From: Xiphydria camelus
Lineage: Eukaryota > Arthropoda > Insecta > Hymenoptera > Xiphydriidae
NCBI GenBank assembly: GCA_963678675.1
Contig: OY783196.1
Span: forward strand, 27,258,827-27,322,826
Reading direction: 5' to 3'
Length of the DNA: 64,000 bases
Both the position numbers and the translations under genes were made by a program. Below the pieces are notes generated by a model. The model was given only the letters and a program-made list of their open reading frames with translations, was not told the DNA's origin and made no database searches. Position 1 is the stretch's first letter. Each line of letters starts with the position of its first letter. Positions 23,345-35,865 of this stretch are shown piece by piece.

Positions 23345-25538
23345 TTACTGGTCGTAGCGAGGGGGCCTCCTGGACGATCCACGGAACGAACGCAAGGAGT
23401 GCCTCGTCCTCTCGCGAAACGCCTCCGGCTGTTCCCTCGGGTGTCTCGCGAACGCCGATGCGTAGGCAGCCGGCGCCTCGTCCGCGAGTCGCTGGTCCTC
23501 GCCGACTTCGTACAGCGGCGACCTGGGGTATCGCGATCTTCGCGGTTTCGCGAAATAGATCGGCGCGGCGGGCGTTTCGCAAGTCGACCGCAGGTTCTCC
23601 ATGTTGTGCATGATCGCGCACTGGCCGCATACGCTGATCTCCTGAGGCTTCCCGTTGTCTCCTGAAGCGGGGGTTGACAAATCTGTTTCACCGTCTCGCG
23701 ATACGCACGCGTATCTACGTTCGTAGATTTCGGTATAGCAATGAAAATTAAAAAACGCCCGAAAATTCGAACGAACACGCGACGATAAATGGAAAAATGG
23801 AAGAATCGCGAGAATTGTTCACTTTCACGCCGGATTAAGCTTTACTCTCAAATTGACGAATTTTCTCTCCCCGAGCCGCACAATCGCGCTCGCTCAGCGC
23901 GCAGCATCGAGCCTCACCGACTTTCAGCGTGAAACCCCTGCCGCAATCCTGAAGCCTGCAACCGGCTTTCCTCGCGGCTCCAAACTTTTCGTTCGTCTCA
24001 TCTATCGTCGCGTCGCAGAGGCAACAGATCTTCGGGTCGGGCGCCAATTGCGACTCCGCGAAAGACTCGGCTTCCGCTCTCGTCGAGCGGCATCTGCGAC
24101 TCTGCTGCAGCAGCGGCGACGGCGACGAGGGCCTCGGAGCGGGCGCGTCGTACCTGTTCGCGGGCGATCTTCGCTGCGGCACCCACTGCTGCAACGTGTC
24201 GCGCGTCGCGGTGGGCCTCTTCGTCGAGTTCCTCGGCGGCGTCGGCGGCATCGTCATCTCCTCCTCGGAGATGTCCGGGACATCGCCGTAGGAGGCGCCG
24301 CGAGACGCCGTCGCGTCGCGTTGCGCTCCGTGGCGATAACACCTTCGAATGGACCGCGAACGACGAAGAGATTAGAAAGCTTCGGGGGAAGGCGCGCGCG
24401 CGCAATTCGAGGTCGACGAACCTGGTCGTCGTCCGGTCGTCGCGCGACTTCTGCGGCAATCGCTGCCGCGAATGCCGCGACTCTTGCCGACGCTCCTCGT
24501 TTCTCGGCTGCGAGCTTCTCGGCTCCAGACTCTTCAGAGCTCTTCCGTGCGCGCGATGAGGCTGAGGAAGGGCGTCGGACTCGTCGTCGATCTCGTCATC
24601 CGCTTCGTGCTCTTCGTAGTCCTTTTCGGGATAGTCGTACGGCTCTTCTTGGTCGTCGTCTGTTTTGGAAGGACGACCGTCGATGGTTTCGTTAGAAGTG
24701 GAGGATAACGAAAGATGGGGAATAAATGGATAAGATTAGCGCATCTCGCGTTTAGGCTGCCTGGAAGGTAAGTAGGATGTAGGTGAAATCCGACTAGAGG
24801 TACAATAGTTTCGAAAGTATTTCTCGTTAATCGAGCGGAAGTTAAATTCCAATTCGCGGAGACGAGGAACGGGAAGAAATGAACCGTGGCGGAGGAAAGT
24901 GCATAGCGTCACCTTCCTCGCCAGCGTCGTCCTCCACATTTTCTTCCGTCGAGACCCCCAATTCGTCCTCGGCGTACTTCAAGTCCTCCTCGTCGTCCAG
25001 GTCGTTCTTGTAGTGGCTCTTCCTGATAACGGCCACGTTGTTGGTGAGGAGTTTGTTCCTCGTGGCTCGAGATGGCCCGCGCGAGTAGTGGTAGCTCTGG
25101 TCCGGATGCTGCGGTTGATGAGATTGAGAATATTTCGGCGGAAGGGTCGGACACTGCGACGAATGTTGCTTCTGTTGCTTGCAGGAGTAGTAGCTCGGCG
25201 GTGCATCCGCGGTAGGGTATTCTTGCTTTCTGGTGCAACGAGAAAGTTTGATTAGAACCGAAACCGTATAACTATTTGACTTTTTAAAGATATTTTTTTA
25301 ATATTTTTAAGGCGATTTCGTGCTCACCTTCCCGTTCTGGTGTGCGGCACGGAATAAGTGTTCCTCTGCGCGTACTTCCAGTAAGGATCCGCTAAACTTC
25401 CCTCATCGGGGTGATTTCTAGCTTTCCAGGAAGGAAGATGAGATGCCGTGCACTTTCCCTTTCGGTTTTTGAGGAGCTGCTGATATTCCAAATCGTTCGG
25501 TTCCATCGTCGTCGAGCGCAATGGCGATGGTTCCCTGC
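23345..25538 (-). CDS. Unrecognised multi-exon gene, 3' exons; acidic and Cys-rich protein
   Basis: Not a family I recognise. Exons that join in phase on the minus strand: about 25538-25328, 25229-24913, 24659-24422, 24342-23918 and 23661-23345 (stop). Four consecutive junctions agree in phase, which supports a real gene. The protein runs through EYQQLLKNRKGK, a PPSYYSCKQQ segment, a Gln/His/Tyr-rich part, KSHYKNDLDDEEDLKYAEDE, a long Asp/Glu stretch (DDDQEEPYDYPEKDYEEHEA), a Pro/Arg/Ser-rich region, then a Cys-rich module with CCLCDATIDE, CRLQDC and SVCGQC, and ends RPPRYDQ. The spacing C-x2-C ... C-x4-C ... C-x2-C could bind zinc. The 5' end is unresolved: a different frame (SLKKFFSQPNIG, ending near 25609) may join by a 70-nt intron to 25538, and an exon at about 25953-26053 could precede it. 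It lies just downstream of the homeobox gene on the same strand. Confidence 0.6.
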
Positions 25539-25873
25539 CTCAGCCGATGGTATCCAATGTATCCCGTATTTTGGAGAGGATTTTCCTTGTATTTGTGACG
25601 GGTGTAACCGATATTCGGCTGCGAGAAGAACTTCTTCAAGGATCCACGTTCGCTTTTTCTTCGTTCTCTGTCGTCCGGTGAGACTTCGAACGAGTGCAAG
25701 GATGCAGCGATCGTCCGAGCATTCCTCGGAGTGATCGCACGATCGGGATAGAGATATCAGATTTACCGTCACAGGAATTTTTCAAAGTCCAACCGAATCT
25801 TTGTTCACGGAAGGGTCGTGAGGCTTTGAAATTAAATGGGACTGACGTGCGCGGTCTCGATTACGAGGCGTCT

Positions 25874-26053
25874 TCAGGAATAACCAAATCTATAGTAACA
25901 GGTGGCGTCGCAAAAACGATACGGTTCCTGATCCTTGCCGTTGTTGAAGTACCTCTTGGCGGTGCGCCGCGTTCGAAACGATTTCTTCCAGAATGCTTCG
26001 TAGCTCTGATCGAATTTATACTTGAGACTCGAGCAAAGACTATCCAAACACAT
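25874..26053 (-). CDS. Candidate upstream exon of the same minus-strand gene
   Basis: A strong acceptor (CTTTCCCCCGCAG) opens at 26053 into MCLDSLCSSLKYKFDQSYEA and then FWKKSFRTRRTAKRYF. The frame closes at 25874. A donor at 25952 (AAGAG|GTACTT, phase 2) would join in frame to an acceptor before 25724, reading into SLHSFEVSPDD and SLKKFFSQPNIG. Aromatic/basic composition and the acceptor suggest a real coding exon, but its partner exons are inferred and the donor is weak. Confidence 0.4.
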   Translation of the reverse strand: MCLDSLCSSLKYKFDQSYEAFWKKSFRTRRTAKRYFNNGKDQEPYRFCDATCYYRFGYS

Positions 26054-26620
26054 CTGCGGGGGAAAGATGCTCTTCCGGTCGATACGAATATATTAGCGCG
26101 CTTCTTTTTGGGGAGAAGGAATTTATCTTCGATCTCGACTGTTCGTTTCCTTCGATGAAATTCTCTCGGTGTTCCTAACTCTTCGCTTTCCGCCAATGAA
26201 ATTTATCTCAAAAAGTCTAGAGATACGCGTAAACTCTTCGTCGATCTTCCCCCGAATCGAATTACCCGCGTTCTGATTACATCTCGTCGCTCGCTTCCGC
26301 TTTCACCATCCTTCCGACATCGTTTTCACAGAAAAATTCTTAATAGACTTCCAAACGCCTCCGAATTCACGATATCGAACCGCCGTGTATCTATATTCGC
26401 AAGTTTCCTCGCGGCGAATTCTGGAGGGATCGGGAGAAAAATCAATTGGAATTTAAATTTGTAATCGATATTTCATTGCAAGTTCTCCCGTTCGTCGCGC
26501 AAGACCAAATCCGATCAAAAATCCGAGTAAAATTGGTAGAAATGGAGGGAACAAAGGAAACTAAATTACGAGTCAGACGATAAAGAACGCGAAAGGACGC
26601 AAAGGACGAGGCGCGGGATT
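26054..26620. other. Gap between two minus-strand genes
   Basis: Presumed 3' UTR of the homeobox gene and 5' sequence of the next gene. No exon was confidently identified. Confidence 0.4.
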
Positions 26621-28344
26621 TCACCATTCACCGGTCTCGTTGCTGTCCTCGTGCTCGACGGACGAGAGCGAACGCTGGTGCAGCTCGTGCAGTCTTTGGC
26701 TCGTCTGTTCGTGATGCAACTTTCGCCACTTTATCCTCCGGTTTTGGAACCAGACCTTAACCTGCGCCTCGGTCAATCTGAGGGCGTGCGCCAGGTAGAG
26801 TCGCTCCGGGCCGACCATGTACTGCTGCCTCGCGAATTCGCCCTCCAGCCGTTCCAGCTGCTCGGCGGTGAAGATCGTTCGGACCCTCTTCAGCTTTCCG
26901 CGCTCCCCCGGATTCGCACTCGAGGAGCCGTTCTTCGCGGATCCCTCCTGACCTGAAAGCGACGCGCGGCCTCGTTATCGCGCCTGTCAATAATCGAGCC
27001 TTCTTCGCGACGGTCCCCGTCTGTCGAGGGGAAACGATTCCGATACTCGCGACGCGCTCGAAACGGAAGTGAGAAAAAATTTGAGGAACCGGAAAAATCC
27101 CGCGCGAGTCCTCCGGCAACTGCAGGGAAATTTCGCGCGCTCTCGCGCGTGCAGCAAACTAAAATTTGTCGCGAAGTGCTTGCAATTTATTCGGTAAATA
27201 GGCTAGAGACAAACAACCGACCGTCGACGAGTCGCGGGAGCTTTTGTTCTCGATCGTTTCCGGTACTTGACAAGCCTTCGATCTCGCGTCGACAGACGAA
27301 GCACGGACGATTAGAATATGGTATCTAATGCGCGAGGGAACAATAATTATATGTCGATGCGGTACCCTGATGATGCTTTCTAAATTGTTGCTGTTGGCCC
27401 CGCTGATGTTTCTCCCTCTGATTACTCTTGAGCCCGAGAATGGCGTCGATCGTGAAAGGCTTGGCCTGCTGTTGATGCTGCTGCTGTTGCTGTTGTTGCT
27501 GCTGTTGTTGCTGCTGCGAGTGGTGCATCTGCGTGACGGACTGCAGATGCGACAGCGGAGCCGGCGAGCTTTGCGACGACAGATCCGTCGTCGGCAGGTG
27601 CGAGCGTCTCATGCACTCGAGCGTCATCGCGTCGAGTTCGTTCCTCTGCAAGTTCCGGAAGTCGCCCTGCTCCAGGATGACGGAATTGTCCAGCAGAGCG
27701 TTGCCCCGAAATCTGTCCAGGGCGAAATTGCCAATGCAACCGTCCCTGAGTCGATCGAACGACAAATTGAACTCCTTTATTCGATCGGCCGGTAAATCGT
27801 AGCCCTTCAGCAGGCCGAAGTCCTTCATCTCCCTGTCCGTCGGGAAGATCAGTTCTTTGCTCCGGTCCAGCGACGCTCCATGAATGATCTTCTGCCTGAC
27901 GTCGCGCGTAAAGTTGAACTGAAGGTCCTTGTTCGTCTGGTCCTTGATGAGCTTGAATCTGCAGGAGACCGTGGTTTCCGGGGAGGAATCGGCGTCGCTG
28001 GACCGATCTACGGGATAGATCGTGAGGTCCTTGATTTTGTTCGCGGCGAAATTGAAGTCCTTCGACTTGTCCAGCGCGATGGAAAACTCCCTCGTCTTCT
28101 CGCCGGCGAAGCCGTCGAAGGGCGTCGTCGTCCGTTGCCTGCAGCCGCTTTCCAGTCGGGGAAAGTGACGATCCTTTGAGCCGTTCTCACGGTCTGCTTT
28201 GCATTTGTCGACGGTCAAGTTCAGTTCCTTGTCGCGGTCGTAATCCTGGAAGGTGCGAAAGTGCGATCCCGAGTGGCTGCTCTCACTTTTATCGTCCAGA
28301 TCGTCGGCCGGACCTCCGCAACCCGTCGAACCGACGGTGTCCAT
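26621..28344 (-). CDS. Not: Not-type homeobox transcription factor, two coding exons
   Basis: A nuclear DNA-binding regulator of development. Exon 1 is 28344-27366, exon 2 is 26952-26621; the junction is phase 1, giving 436 aa. The homeodomain (about residues 346-405) starts [18 protein letters not shown], continues [20 protein letters not shown], and has the recognition helix [16 protein letters not shown]. This matches the insect Not class (NCBI-style 'homeobox protein not2', Drosophila CG18599-like) better than Emx. Residues 297-305, FTIDAILGL, form an eh1-like Groucho-binding motif, so a repressor role is likely. The N-terminal 240 residues carry a repeated KDFNF...D-[KR]-x-K motif. A Gln run (about residues 275-292) comes from a CAG/CAA tract. 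The chosen ATG is the first in frame. The acceptor at 26953 was preferred over the next AG because it keeps phase. Confidence 0.9.
27468..27525 (-). repeat. CAG/CAA polyglutamine tract
   Basis: A mixed CAG/CAA run inside exon 1 of the homeobox gene (read as CTG/TTG on the plus strand) encodes about 14 Gln, one His and three more Gln, just before the eh1-like motif. Confidence 0.9.
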
Positions 28345-31300
28345 GTTGCCCCGCTGCGCGATCCTCTGAGGATTTTATTACTCCGCGCTATAAACTCGAG
28401 TGGGTTTCGGAACCAGGAAAACCGTTCTCCCACGGGTAGTAAAGCCTTGTCGAATGACTGATCCTCCTCGATGAAGTCTCCTTCACGGCTTTTCTCTCCG
28501 TGGTAAAATTCGCGTATCCGCGAAAAAAAAAATCGAAGCGTCCGTCCAACCCTTTCGTAATCGCGTTTACGTCACATTTTCAACTTCGCATCGCGTGTAC
28601 ACCATGAAATGCCGATACGACCGCATGTTTCTCGACGCACAACGAAGATCCAAAGTCCACTCGCGAACGAAAAGCTCTTCCTTCCGACGCGAATCCCTTC
28701 AATTCACGCGATCCAAGGCAAATCTTCGGAAGGGATGGAAAAAGCTCGAGGATATCTGCGAGGATCGCCACCCGCGAACTTCCTCGCGTCGAGAACGGCA
28801 ATCGTCACGGAGACGCGTCGGGTTCTGTCAGAAGGGGAGGCACGAGAAGGTCCGACCGAAACGCGTTACGACGCAGCGAGCTTTCGCGGATAATGATGTC
28901 AGCGTGCGGATCACTGCTATCACCGCTCGGGGCTAAGGATATCTGACTAATGATCCCGTACATGACGGTGGTATTTACCCCCGGCATCCCCCAATCAGTC
29001 CGCCGCGTTCACCTCCGCAACCCCCAAATGGACCACATAATCCGTCGGTCAATATTTTTCCGTCCGCTCGTCGTTTCGCGCAGCCCCATTGGTCCGTTCC
29101 GCCATCTCCGGCCACCGAGCCACGCCCCTCGCAAGCTCAGGAGGCTTACTTGCGGAGAGTCTGTTACCTTTTTGCCCCACTTCCTTCCTCCTTCTCCTCC
29201 GCAAGCCCATTAATAAGCTTTCGTAGACCGTAGCTCAGCGGCCGGTACATACACCTAAACCCAGTCGCCCGACGCCTGACAATGATGTCATCTGCGTCTT
29301 AGACGCTCCGGTAATTGGGTAACGGCTAATTATGACGGAGTTATTTAATCGTGGCTTGCGTCTTTTTTGCCGCGACTACTGTTTCTGGCGAGAGCACGAC
29401 CGGAGAGGCGACGAGACGGAAGTCAGGGAGGAGTTTCTTGCCATTCGACTTCGGGAAGCTCGTCCGGAGCTTTTCGATGGAAGTCGAGAAGGTGCGGTAG
29501 TTTTGTCGGAGGAGAAACTTCTGCGACTACTTTGGAGTAGTCGAACGACTTTGAACTTTGCGCGTGCAAATATATGTATGTTGAATGTTGAGTTCATTTT
29601 TATTCACTTTTAATCAATTTATCGCGATAATATTTTATTGGCATCCTTTTTCAGAGTGGAGATTAAAAGTAGATCTAAATCTGTTATGAAATCTCACACG
29701 ATCATCCCCTTCTAGTCAATCAAAAGATCAACGGTTCCATACTGAATTAGATTAAAATCGATTGCAAACTGAAGCCAGAGGGAGTCAATATGCAGGTGTT
29801 ACTATATCGAAACGTATTTCCTTCCCTAAGCCCGAGTACAATTTGCTTAATTGCCCTCCGCACCCTGCTTAAACTTCATCCCCCAACCCCACTCATTAGC
29901 TGTTGACGGGCGTGCAGGAATTTCAGTAGCTATCTTGGAAAACCTCCAGGCGGCTTAGAGCGAGGGCAAGAGCTTAATTACCTGCTTCACAGTTTTGGAA
30001 GATGTATCTGCGATTAAACGCGAGAGAATTTTTAGCGAAGATTTTTTTCTTCGACGATGCCTCCCACGCGGGAACAATTTGATTAACGCTGAACTAATAA
30101 TAAGCCGTAATAAGCGTTCGCCTTTACGGATAGCGGAAGTTCGTAGCAGCCGCAGGGAAACTCATGAATCGCTGGTATTATGAAGTTAAGATTAAACCAT
30201 AAATTCCAAATTTACTTGAAACTCTGGCCGAAGGGGATACTTTGTAAAATCGATGGTGAAACGGGAGTACGCTTCGCAGATAATTATGAACGTTATTTGT
30301 TCGCGAGTAAGAGATAGAAATAATGTTATAAGGAATGCTTATTTTACATTAGTCGAATAGAATTGAATAAATGAAACATTAAAATTATTATTCAAAAGAA
30401 TTGAATTCCCCGTATGCTGCAAATAAAATTAATCAAATCGGTGGCATATTAAACCACAGACGACTAATTAAATATTTTTTCCAGCCGTAACCGGGGCTGA
30501 CTCCAATTATTATGTATTATCGGGCATTTTCCCCGTTTCACGTTATCTAATCAATTTTTTCCTCACAACTGTTAGAAGAAACTGCGTTATATTCAGCGAA
30601 AAATTATAAATTACCGACTTTCGACCAAGAAGCAGGAAGCGGAGGCGAATGGAACGAGCGACAAATGTTTAAATTAAACGCTGGTGGGGTGGGACGGAAA
30701 GAATTTCTATCGAAGCTCGATACCCATCCCCTCTGCCGTTCAAATGACTTGCGAGTCACCCTTATTACGGTCTTAAATTTATCACCGAAATTTCAGGGAG
30801 TATTTTACCCGGATAATTGCGCCGCTTTATAATAGATTCGCCTGCCCAATATATTACATAAGGTAACGATAATCATGCTCTCTTATTCAGTTGCTGGAAT
30901 TTGACGCGAGAGAATAATAGTTAATATTTTTCTTCTGTTGATTACTGTTCATGTATAGCTACAAAATTGAATTCAAATTATTACAATTAAATGTACCTTC
31001 GTCTACGAACGCGTACACGTAGCCATAATTGATAGTTACGTGAAGTCAAGCGATAATGCACTTAATGAAATACCACATAAGGAATGGCAATTCGCCAACG
31101 TCTGTTCCATTGTTTCCGAATTTAATCGAATCGAGACTGATCCACGGCCGGTATTTCTTCGTGTACACAAAGGCATACGTATAGATGTATTCACATATAA
31201 ATGTATTTTCCAAAGGCATGTGTTTTCCAGCAGCAGCTTTATCCGGTGGCCCCGGGACCACCACCCCTTCGCGGATTCTAGTGCCTTACCCCCCCGCTTT

Positions 31301-32846
31301 CATTCCACATGCAATATTAAACCGTGGGCAATTAACGTGGCGGTGAACCGGGGTACGCGGGGTTGCTAGGAAATGAATGCTGGTGGGGCTTCCCGGAATA
31401 TGATTGGACGTTGGTAACTTTATCCAAAGGCCGGCCACACCCCCGTTACATCTCAATCCACCCCCGCAATGCTCCCTCGGCGGTGGTCCCTCGCAGTCCG
31501 CGAGCTTAATATTCGTTGCGGCTCCCTGATATCGCGCGAGTCCGATACACTGTCTCCAATTTACTCGGAGTTTCGCGACGAGCCTTTTTTTTCGGGTAGA
31601 TTCAACGTATAAGGATATATTGCCTGTCATTTGTAGATAATACTATTGTAGTGTAATTTTGATGTATTGTTTCTTGGCAAAAATATTTACGTCCGTTTAA
31701 ATAAATGCACGAATAGAGTGGGGTTATTTAATATTATAATATTATGATGCGCTATTACTAGAGTTACTGCGTCTGTAGTCAGACTTCATCAGTATAGATA
31801 ACCATCTAATGCGAGAGACATATGGGGGAACGCATGTACAGAAAAGAAGGAGACGTGTCTGACTACCTACTGAAGGTTTCTACTACCTGTACTCTTGTAG
31901 GTAGACGTTAATTATGTACAATTGTCGGTTTTATTTATGGTTCTCTGGCTATATTAATTAAAAGAAAGGCTGATTATTTATGAGATTAAGCAACGTTACG
32001 GGAGTAAGATGTCTAGTTCATAAAAATATAGCGTAATTAAAGACTGCCTTGACGCCTGAAAGAGAGGAAGAATGAATATCTTTAATTTTTCCCAGGGAAA
32101 TGCTGTCCTGGATCAATAATAATAATTACAACAAAGTAGATCGAAAAGAGAAATCTTATTCGTAGTTTAAATATTGAATTAACAAATATGGAACGTTCTG
32201 TAAACGAATCTATCGTATCGCAACTCGTACCAACGCGTGCTAATGCTGAAGATACTTTTATCGAGGCATGCACAGTCTCAGCTCTCAGGACGTCGGTAAC
32301 TCGGTATATTATCCTCGGAGTGTTGGAATAATTTCCATGCGTACATCGATCACCACTTAGAAATTCTATTACTGATTGTAGTTATAATAGGGTTGCTATA
32401 AGTGATCATTCTATTCGAGTTATGAATACGTTACTTCAAAGGAAAAAGTAAACTGTAGACTTCGCATCGTTAACAAAATTGGTTAGACAGTAAAGTAAGG
32501 CTAGGAATGAATATTTCAATAATAATTGGAACGTGACTAATGACGTTACTCACCGAAACAACACGCAAAATCCTCGCAAAATGTAAAGAGGAATTCTAAG
32601 AGTCCATCGAGAACCTGCTTGAAAGATATATGATATACGTATATCTCATTGAGGAAGATGCGCGCATAGATATTGGTGTACTTTTTAGAAACGTCTCAGT
32701 ACTCCGCATTTCGTCGAGCGACGAACGGGCGTAACGGGCACAAGTGACATTGTCATACATACTCTATTTCCAAATATTTCGCGTCTTCATTACTCGATAG
32801 CAGATACAAATTAAAAATAGATATTCGCGTATATTAAATTCAAAAG
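28345..32846. other. Divergent intergenic region, 4.5 kb
   Basis: It separates the 5' end of the homeobox gene (-) from the first known exon of the Unc-13-4 gene (+). No coding exon is supported. Frames at 29332-29613, 29995-30183 and 31040-31369 lack splice or promoter context. It is probably regulatory, but this is an inference from position only. Confidence 0.5.
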
Positions 32847-32968
32847 ATGAGTTCTCGGTCTTTCTGGCGGCGAAAACGTGGATCCGGAGCAGGGTTGGCA
32901 TTCGCCTTCTTCAGCGACATCCTCCTGAAGAGCACTTGGAAGGCTGTGCACTTCAAGCCGAGCCCCAA
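32847..32968 (+). CDS. stac: Unc-13-4 gene, alternative first coding exon 1a
   Basis: An ATG at 32847 opens 40 codons plus two bases, ending at donor AA|GTAAGG (phase 2). The first common exon at 43182 needs phase 2. The peptide begins MSSRSFWRRKRGSGAGL and ends LLKSTWKAVHFKPSP. It has a TW-K...F motif like those in the other alternative first exons. If not spliced, the donor itself reads as a stop (AAG TAA), leaving a 41-aa product. Joined to the common exons it would give about 1160 aa. Assignment to this gene rests on phase, strand, position and the motif; no transcript evidence is available here. Confidence 0.55.
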
Positions 32969-34392
32969 GTAAGGATTTGTATATATAAACAACGAGAATA
33001 TTACGCATGTCAGCCATTCCTGCCTACCTCTGGCTTATCACCTTTATATTATTATTCGCGCGTGTCGCTGATTAGATCACCCTGCTGAAAAAGCAACCAA
33101 CGAAATTCCTCCGCATTTTACCGTACACTTCTTTGTACAGTTTCTCTTTGTATTATAGTTCGTATCCAAGTCTAACAAGATATTCAAACCATTTATGCCA
33201 CTCGACAGTCTATTAACGAGCCCATTAAGGAATATCACCGCGGGTCATGTTCACCTACAAAACCGCCGCTGAAAGTTCAATTAAGGTTCACCCGAATTCT
33301 TGGTACCGCTCAACATACGAAAATGCTCGCGAAAATTGTCACGCTCCTTTGCGGTCTATAATGTCAGTTTATTTATATTGCATTTCGGCGAAATTCGTCT
33401 ACGTTTAATAGCGGAAGAAGTACAATTATTGCTGCGTTTTTTTTTTCCACGAATATTCATAATTTATCGCGCAGTATAAAATGGATTCATTTCTTATCTC
33501 GCTCTCTTTATAACTTTCCGAGAAGACACAGAATCTGGATTTCCTCTTCCCTCCAATTGTCTTTCTCGCTTTTTCGTTATATTGACATCGAATTGAAGAA
33601 TCGTTCGATGCTATTGTACTTAGAAACTTCATTTTTATCTCGTTCAAAATATGACCGAAGGAATATCTTTACTTTTCGACTTACGTACGTCCCCCTTTCA
33701 ACTGTTTTCCTTATTAGCATGTGGAACTCTCGCCGCGCGAGTCTCCGCAAAAAGTCAACGTAAATAAATTCCCCCGCGCGCGAGAGATAGGCGGGTTCTT
33801 CGAACGTCAATTATACAAATTATCTGCACTTCGTTGAAAGAGGCGTACAACTGAACTCTCCGTATCGCTTTCAAGGGAAAAAGTTCCGTTGGGTAATGCA
33901 GAAGGAGACTCATTGGGAATTTAAACGAAGATTTCTCGACGCCACGCATTGTTCGTCTTCGACTACACGAGACACGTGCCGCCTCTGCGTGCATTGTCTA
34001 ATCTTTCAGCGTGACGCGAATATGTGTACAGTTACTTCGCCGAGGGGTAGAATACGAGAGATGTTGCAATCGCGGTTGATGATCTGGAATAAACGAGCAT
34101 CCTGCGGTGATGCTTCCGTATGTAAACATATTTATTTATAATATATATTTCACAAGCCACTTTACTACGAAGTGACGATGTAAATATAAAACCACACATA
34201 CAATCTACCCTCTCGATAACATTTCTCATCCTGGAAAGTGTAATCTCTACATTTGCAAAATTTGACTCTCTATCGTGGCAGGATGTTATGTCAGACTTCT
34301 CGCCGAATATCGTTCAGAATATGCACACGTACGATGCCTATCGCTTTCTACGTATGTACATGCTCGAAGGAGGAGCGAAGGATCGTACGCGA

Positions 34393-34480
34393 TCGAGTGG
34401 GAGTGCAAAAAGCCATGGGGACTCCCGGTGTTCTTGGTCAAGTGTAACTATATTTAATCGGTTCAGTCTCCTGCGTACAG
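34393..34480 (+). promoter_or_regulatory. Duplicated promoter, copy 1, with kappaB-like site
   Basis: GAGTGGGAGT (about 34395), GGGGACTCCC (34417-34426), a TATTTAAT box (34451 onward) and a TCAGT initiator (34463-34467) are followed by CCTGC, a CGTGTC block and a GATCCTGCAG block. The same series occurs at 35418-35530. The decamer fits the NF-kappaB/Rel consensus GGGRNWYYCC at nine of ten positions. It would drive exon 1b, about 200 nt downstream. Confidence 0.6.
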
Positions 34481-34663
34481 GCGTGTCCGTCGCGCAAAGA
34501 TCCTGCAGTTAATTATTTCGAAAGATTCGTCAAGAAGATTTAATTTTGAAATTACTATTTTTCCGTTCGCAATAAACATTTTTATATTCCCTTCGATTCC
34601 ACTGAGCTCCTCCAGGCACAGTTGAGGATTTTATTTCGGTTCCGTTTCCAAAAAGAAAATTCG

Positions 34664-34887
34664 ATGGCCAGGTGTAGTTCAAAAATCAAGATCAAACTAG
34701 ATGAAATCGAAAGGTTGATCGCGCGGGACGAATGGTGCTTAGTGGAATACTCGGATATAACGTATACCATGACCGCGGATAGTTTGGAGCAGAAGTACTG
34801 CTGTCCAAAATCTAATCTGGGATATTACTGGAGCATCAAGCAAAAATTTCTGGAGTGTCTTCGCTACGAAGTCTTTTACGGAACGAA
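34664..34887 (+). CDS. stac: Unc-13-4 gene, alternative first coding exon 1b
   Basis: ATG at 34664 (MARCSSKIKIKLDEIERLIA...) runs 74 codons plus two bases to donor GAA|GTAAGT at 34887, phase 2, matching the common exon at 43182 (isoform of about 1194 aa). Near the end it has SLEQKYCCPKSNLGYYWSIK followed by QKFLECL, clearly paralogous to the end of exon 1c (SLSQNCCRLKSKFGLYWKIK followed by RQFLQCF). The promoter is duplicated too. Read without splicing, the donor makes a TAA stop and a 75-aa product. An earlier in-frame TTG at 34622 is not needed. Confidence 0.65.
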
Positions 34888-35417
34888 GTAAGTAACGAAA
34901 ATTATTCAGAAAGGGCTGTAAACAGAGAAATACAAAAGGGGGCTATAATAATTCCTAGTGTGAAAATACGTTAATTTGAAAAGCATTAAGAAATTTATGA
35001 TTTAACTGGGGTAAACCGATAATTACGTCTATGACTGGCGCCATGAATTAACTATCACCGTTAGGAATGTGCCTAAGAGGCATTCGCATGACAATTCGGT
35101 TTCTATTCGGAAACGCATTAGTGAGTAATAGAGTATTTCGTCAGTTGGGATAATTTATCAATCATTCGCGATCACTTATGGCTCACCAATCTATTGACTG
35201 TGATCGGTCCGTTATTTTGTTGATAAAAATACTAGAATGAAAATTATCACTAAACGTGACCTACTGTCTCGTCCCTAAATATTAAATACAACATACATAC
35301 ATTATCATTCCCTTTAAATGCCAATTAGAACGTGCGTGCAGAGTGTCGCCGGATTCGTAGAATTCCCATTTCGCTCGGTGCGTGTTATGGGGAGAAAGGG
35401 CAGAATTACGCGCGCGC

Positions 35418-35530
35418 GAGTGGGAGTTCTAAAACCGCGGGGATTCCCACCGTTCCCAGTCAGCCCGGGTACACTTCTTCAGTTCAGTCCCCTGCATTTG
35501 CGCGTGTCTATCTACCGCGCACGCATCCTA
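35418..35530 (+). promoter_or_regulatory. Duplicated promoter, copy 2, with kappaB site
   Basis: GAGTGGGAGT (about 35419) and GGGGATTCCC (35439-35448, a full match to GGGRNWYYCC) are followed 47 nt later by a TCAGT initiator (35484-35488), then CCTGC, GCGTGTC and CATCCTACAG blocks, in the same order and spacing as copy 1. Conservation of the decamer amid changed flanking bases suggests selection. It would drive exon 1c, about 380 nt downstream. Confidence 0.65.
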
Positions 35531-35865
35531 CAGCGTAACCGGAAACTCTCGCGGAGGCCTTGTAATTATCGCAGGACATTTCGTTTGTTCGTATCATCTC
35601 TCTTCAGATACACCGGTGCGCAGAGGATAGTTTACAATGTGCGAGTATCACGTTTCAATCGCGCGTTCCGACGTCGCGTATATTCTCGCCTCGTTATTCT
35701 AAGGGAGGCTCGACCAAAAGATCTCCCTCGATCTAGGACCGATCTGTTTACAAACATTTCTCCATTCATCTGGAATGGTTGTGTGAAAGTGTGGCTTTTA
35801 TTCGAGAGTATTTTTTGCATCGGTGAAAGTGACTGGATCAAAGTGAAGTAATTCGACAACGCGAG

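Noticed and set aside
23853..24695. 280-codon open frame on the plus strand
   Set aside because: It lies opposite exons C and D of the minus-strand gene, is Arg/Ser/Ala-rich as expected of a GC-rich antisense frame, and crosses the predicted introns.
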